Under the pieces are notes generated by a model. The model was given only the letters and a program-made list of their open reading frames with translations. It was not told the origin of the DNA and did no database searches. This document shows, in pieces, positions 63,163 through 64,000 of a DNA stretch of 64,000 bases (position 1 is its first letter; the number at the start of each line of letters is the position of its first letter). The stretch comes from Helicobacter_D sp964464895. Lineage in GTDB: Bacteria > Campylobacterota > Campylobacteria > Campylobacterales > Helicobacteraceae. The stretch covers positions 310,001-374,000 of the forward strand of contig CAYXGY010000001.1 of NCBI GenBank assembly GCA_964464895.1, in the 5' to 3' direction. The translations under genes and the position numbers were made by a program.

Positions 63163-64000
63163 TTAAAGTTTAATATTATAACGTTCCATCTTGCTTAAAA
63201 GCAACTCTTTTTTGAATCCCAATAATTCTGCTGCACTATCTACATCAGAATCACTCGCTTTGAGAGCCTCATAAATCAACTCTTCTTCTAGATTGGCAAT
63301 TTTCTTTTTGCCCCCGCTCTCACGTGAGCTTAAAAACAAATCCTCTACCATAATCTCATCACCCTCGCAGAGAATCGCCGCACGTTCTATAACAGAAAGT
63401 AACTCACGAATGTTACCGGGCCACCGATAGGCGAGCAATTGTTCTTGCGCTCCTTTGCCCCAATGTTTTTTGCCTACACCATATTGCTTATCCACTTGCT
63501 CTAATTTCCATTCACATAGCGGAATAATCTCCTCTACTCTCTCGCGCAAGGGTGGAATGTGAATTGGAATCGTTTGTAATCTAAAAAACAAATCCTCCCG
63601 AAACTCTCCTTTTTGAATCTTTTTTTGAATATCCGCATTTGTTGCTGCAATAAAGCGAATATCCACCTTGATAGGCTTTGAGCTACCCAAACGCACGACT
63701 TCTTTTTCCTGTAAGACACGTAGAAGCTTCGCTTGCAAGGAAGCTGGCATTTCACCGATTTCATCTAAGAAAATGCTTCCACCATTCGCCGCTTCAAATT
63801 TTCCTGCTCTCCCCTCTGTCGCGTCCGTAAAAGCACCTTTTTCATAACCAAAAAGCTCGGATTCTAGTAAATTATCTGGAATCGCAGCCATATTGAGCGC
63901 AACAAAAGGCGCATTGGCTCTAGGTGAATTTTGATGAATATAATTGGCAAACAACTCCTTACCCACACCGCTTTCCCCAAGCAAAAGAACTGCGGCAGCA
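63163..64000 (-). CDS. flgR: Sigma-54-dependent activator of NtrC type, probably FlgR (partial, 5' end outside window)
   Basis: About 279 residues visible, frame open to the edge. AAA+ motifs: Walker A LLGESGVGKE, the sigma-54-contact loop ELFGYEKGAFTDA, Walker B GGSIFLDEIGEM, and sensor/arginine-finger REDLFFRLQTIPIHIPPLRER. The C-terminus ALKASDSDVDSAAELLGFKKELLLSKMERYNI is a short, degenerate Fis-like helix pair. The only NtrC-type regulator I know in these genera is FlgR, activator of rpoN-dependent flagellar genes. The receiver domain lies outside the window. Confidence 0.75.
   Translation of the reverse strand, partial: AAAVLLLGESGVGKELFANYIHQNSPRANAPFVALNMAAIPDNLLESELFGYEKGAFTDATEGRAGKFEAANGGSIFLDEIGEMPASLQAKLLRVLQEKEVVRLGSSKPIKVDIRFIAATNADIQKKIQKGEFREDLFFRLQTIPIHIPPLRERVEEIIPLCEWKLEQVDKQYGVGKKHWGKGAQEQLLAYRWPGNIRELLSVIERAAILCEGDEIMVEDLFLSSRESGGKKKIANLEEELIYEALKASDSDVDSAAELLGFKKELLLSKMERYNIKL

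Overview
The window comes from a low-GC epsilonproteobacterium, most likely an enterohepatic Helicobacter. Several features point there: a complex I operon in which NuoE and NuoF are replaced by two short orphan proteins; the futalosine-type menaquinone gene mqnE; a CetB/CetA-type energy-taxis pair; hemN next to a glpC-like gene; an LPP20/FlgP-like protein; and poly-G/poly-C tracts inside surface-glycan genes. Nearly all of the window is coding. No insertion sequence, prophage or CRISPR array was seen, and no gap without a gene exceeds 300 bases.

Layout. 1-5,025: a glpC-like Fe-S protein (cut by the window start), hemN, an uncharacterised gene with a TTG start, argF, divergent hypA, and a family 9 glycosyltransferase broken by a G10 tract. 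5,175-11,798: feoB-feoA behind a Fur-box-like site, a YqiA-like esterase, tpx, tsaD, a conserved epsilonproteobacterial protein, agmatine deiminase and tRNA-Leu(UAG). 11,821-12,791: an FkbM-type methyltransferase broken by a G11 tract. 12,815-20,539: a complete formate dehydrogenase cluster (Fe-S protein, TorD-like chaperone, small Tat protein, selenocysteine FdhA, FdhB, FdhC, FdhD). 20,824-34,819: the 14-gene nuo operon.

35,078-43,436: a CvfB-like S1 protein, a membrane protein, then mqnE, gpt, a G10-tract acetyltransferase-like gene and ubiD, packed like one operon, followed by the CetB/CetA pair. 43,645-52,073: an outer membrane protein, a UvrD/Rep helicase, a LysR regulator, a YgjP-type metalloprotease, a periplasmic protein, a degenerate uracil-DNA-glycosylase-like protein, a cyclophilin and prs. 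52,198-57,685: a tight plus-strand run of six genes (Maf-like, FlgP-like, lipoprotein, methyltransferase, YkgJ-like, TPR lipoprotein). 57,902-64,000: a short-chain dehydrogenase, an SdaC-type permease, a low-molecular-weight phosphatase, a glycosyltransferase with a G11 tract and a second frameshift, asd, and the C-terminal part of an NtrC-family activator (probably FlgR).

How it fits together. Formate oxidation by the periplasmic selenoenzyme feeds menaquinone. Complex I, presumably fed by a carrier other than NADH, feeds the same pool, and MqnE/UbiD belong to quinone synthesis. The CetA/CetB pair would let the cell follow its energy state. Four homopolymer tracts lie in four glycan-modifying genes and give a switchable surface. 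As written, two genes are out of frame, one is in frame, and one carries an alternative C-terminus. Two of the tract genes share the same C-terminal module with the tract embedded in it, which is the least ordinary pattern in the window.
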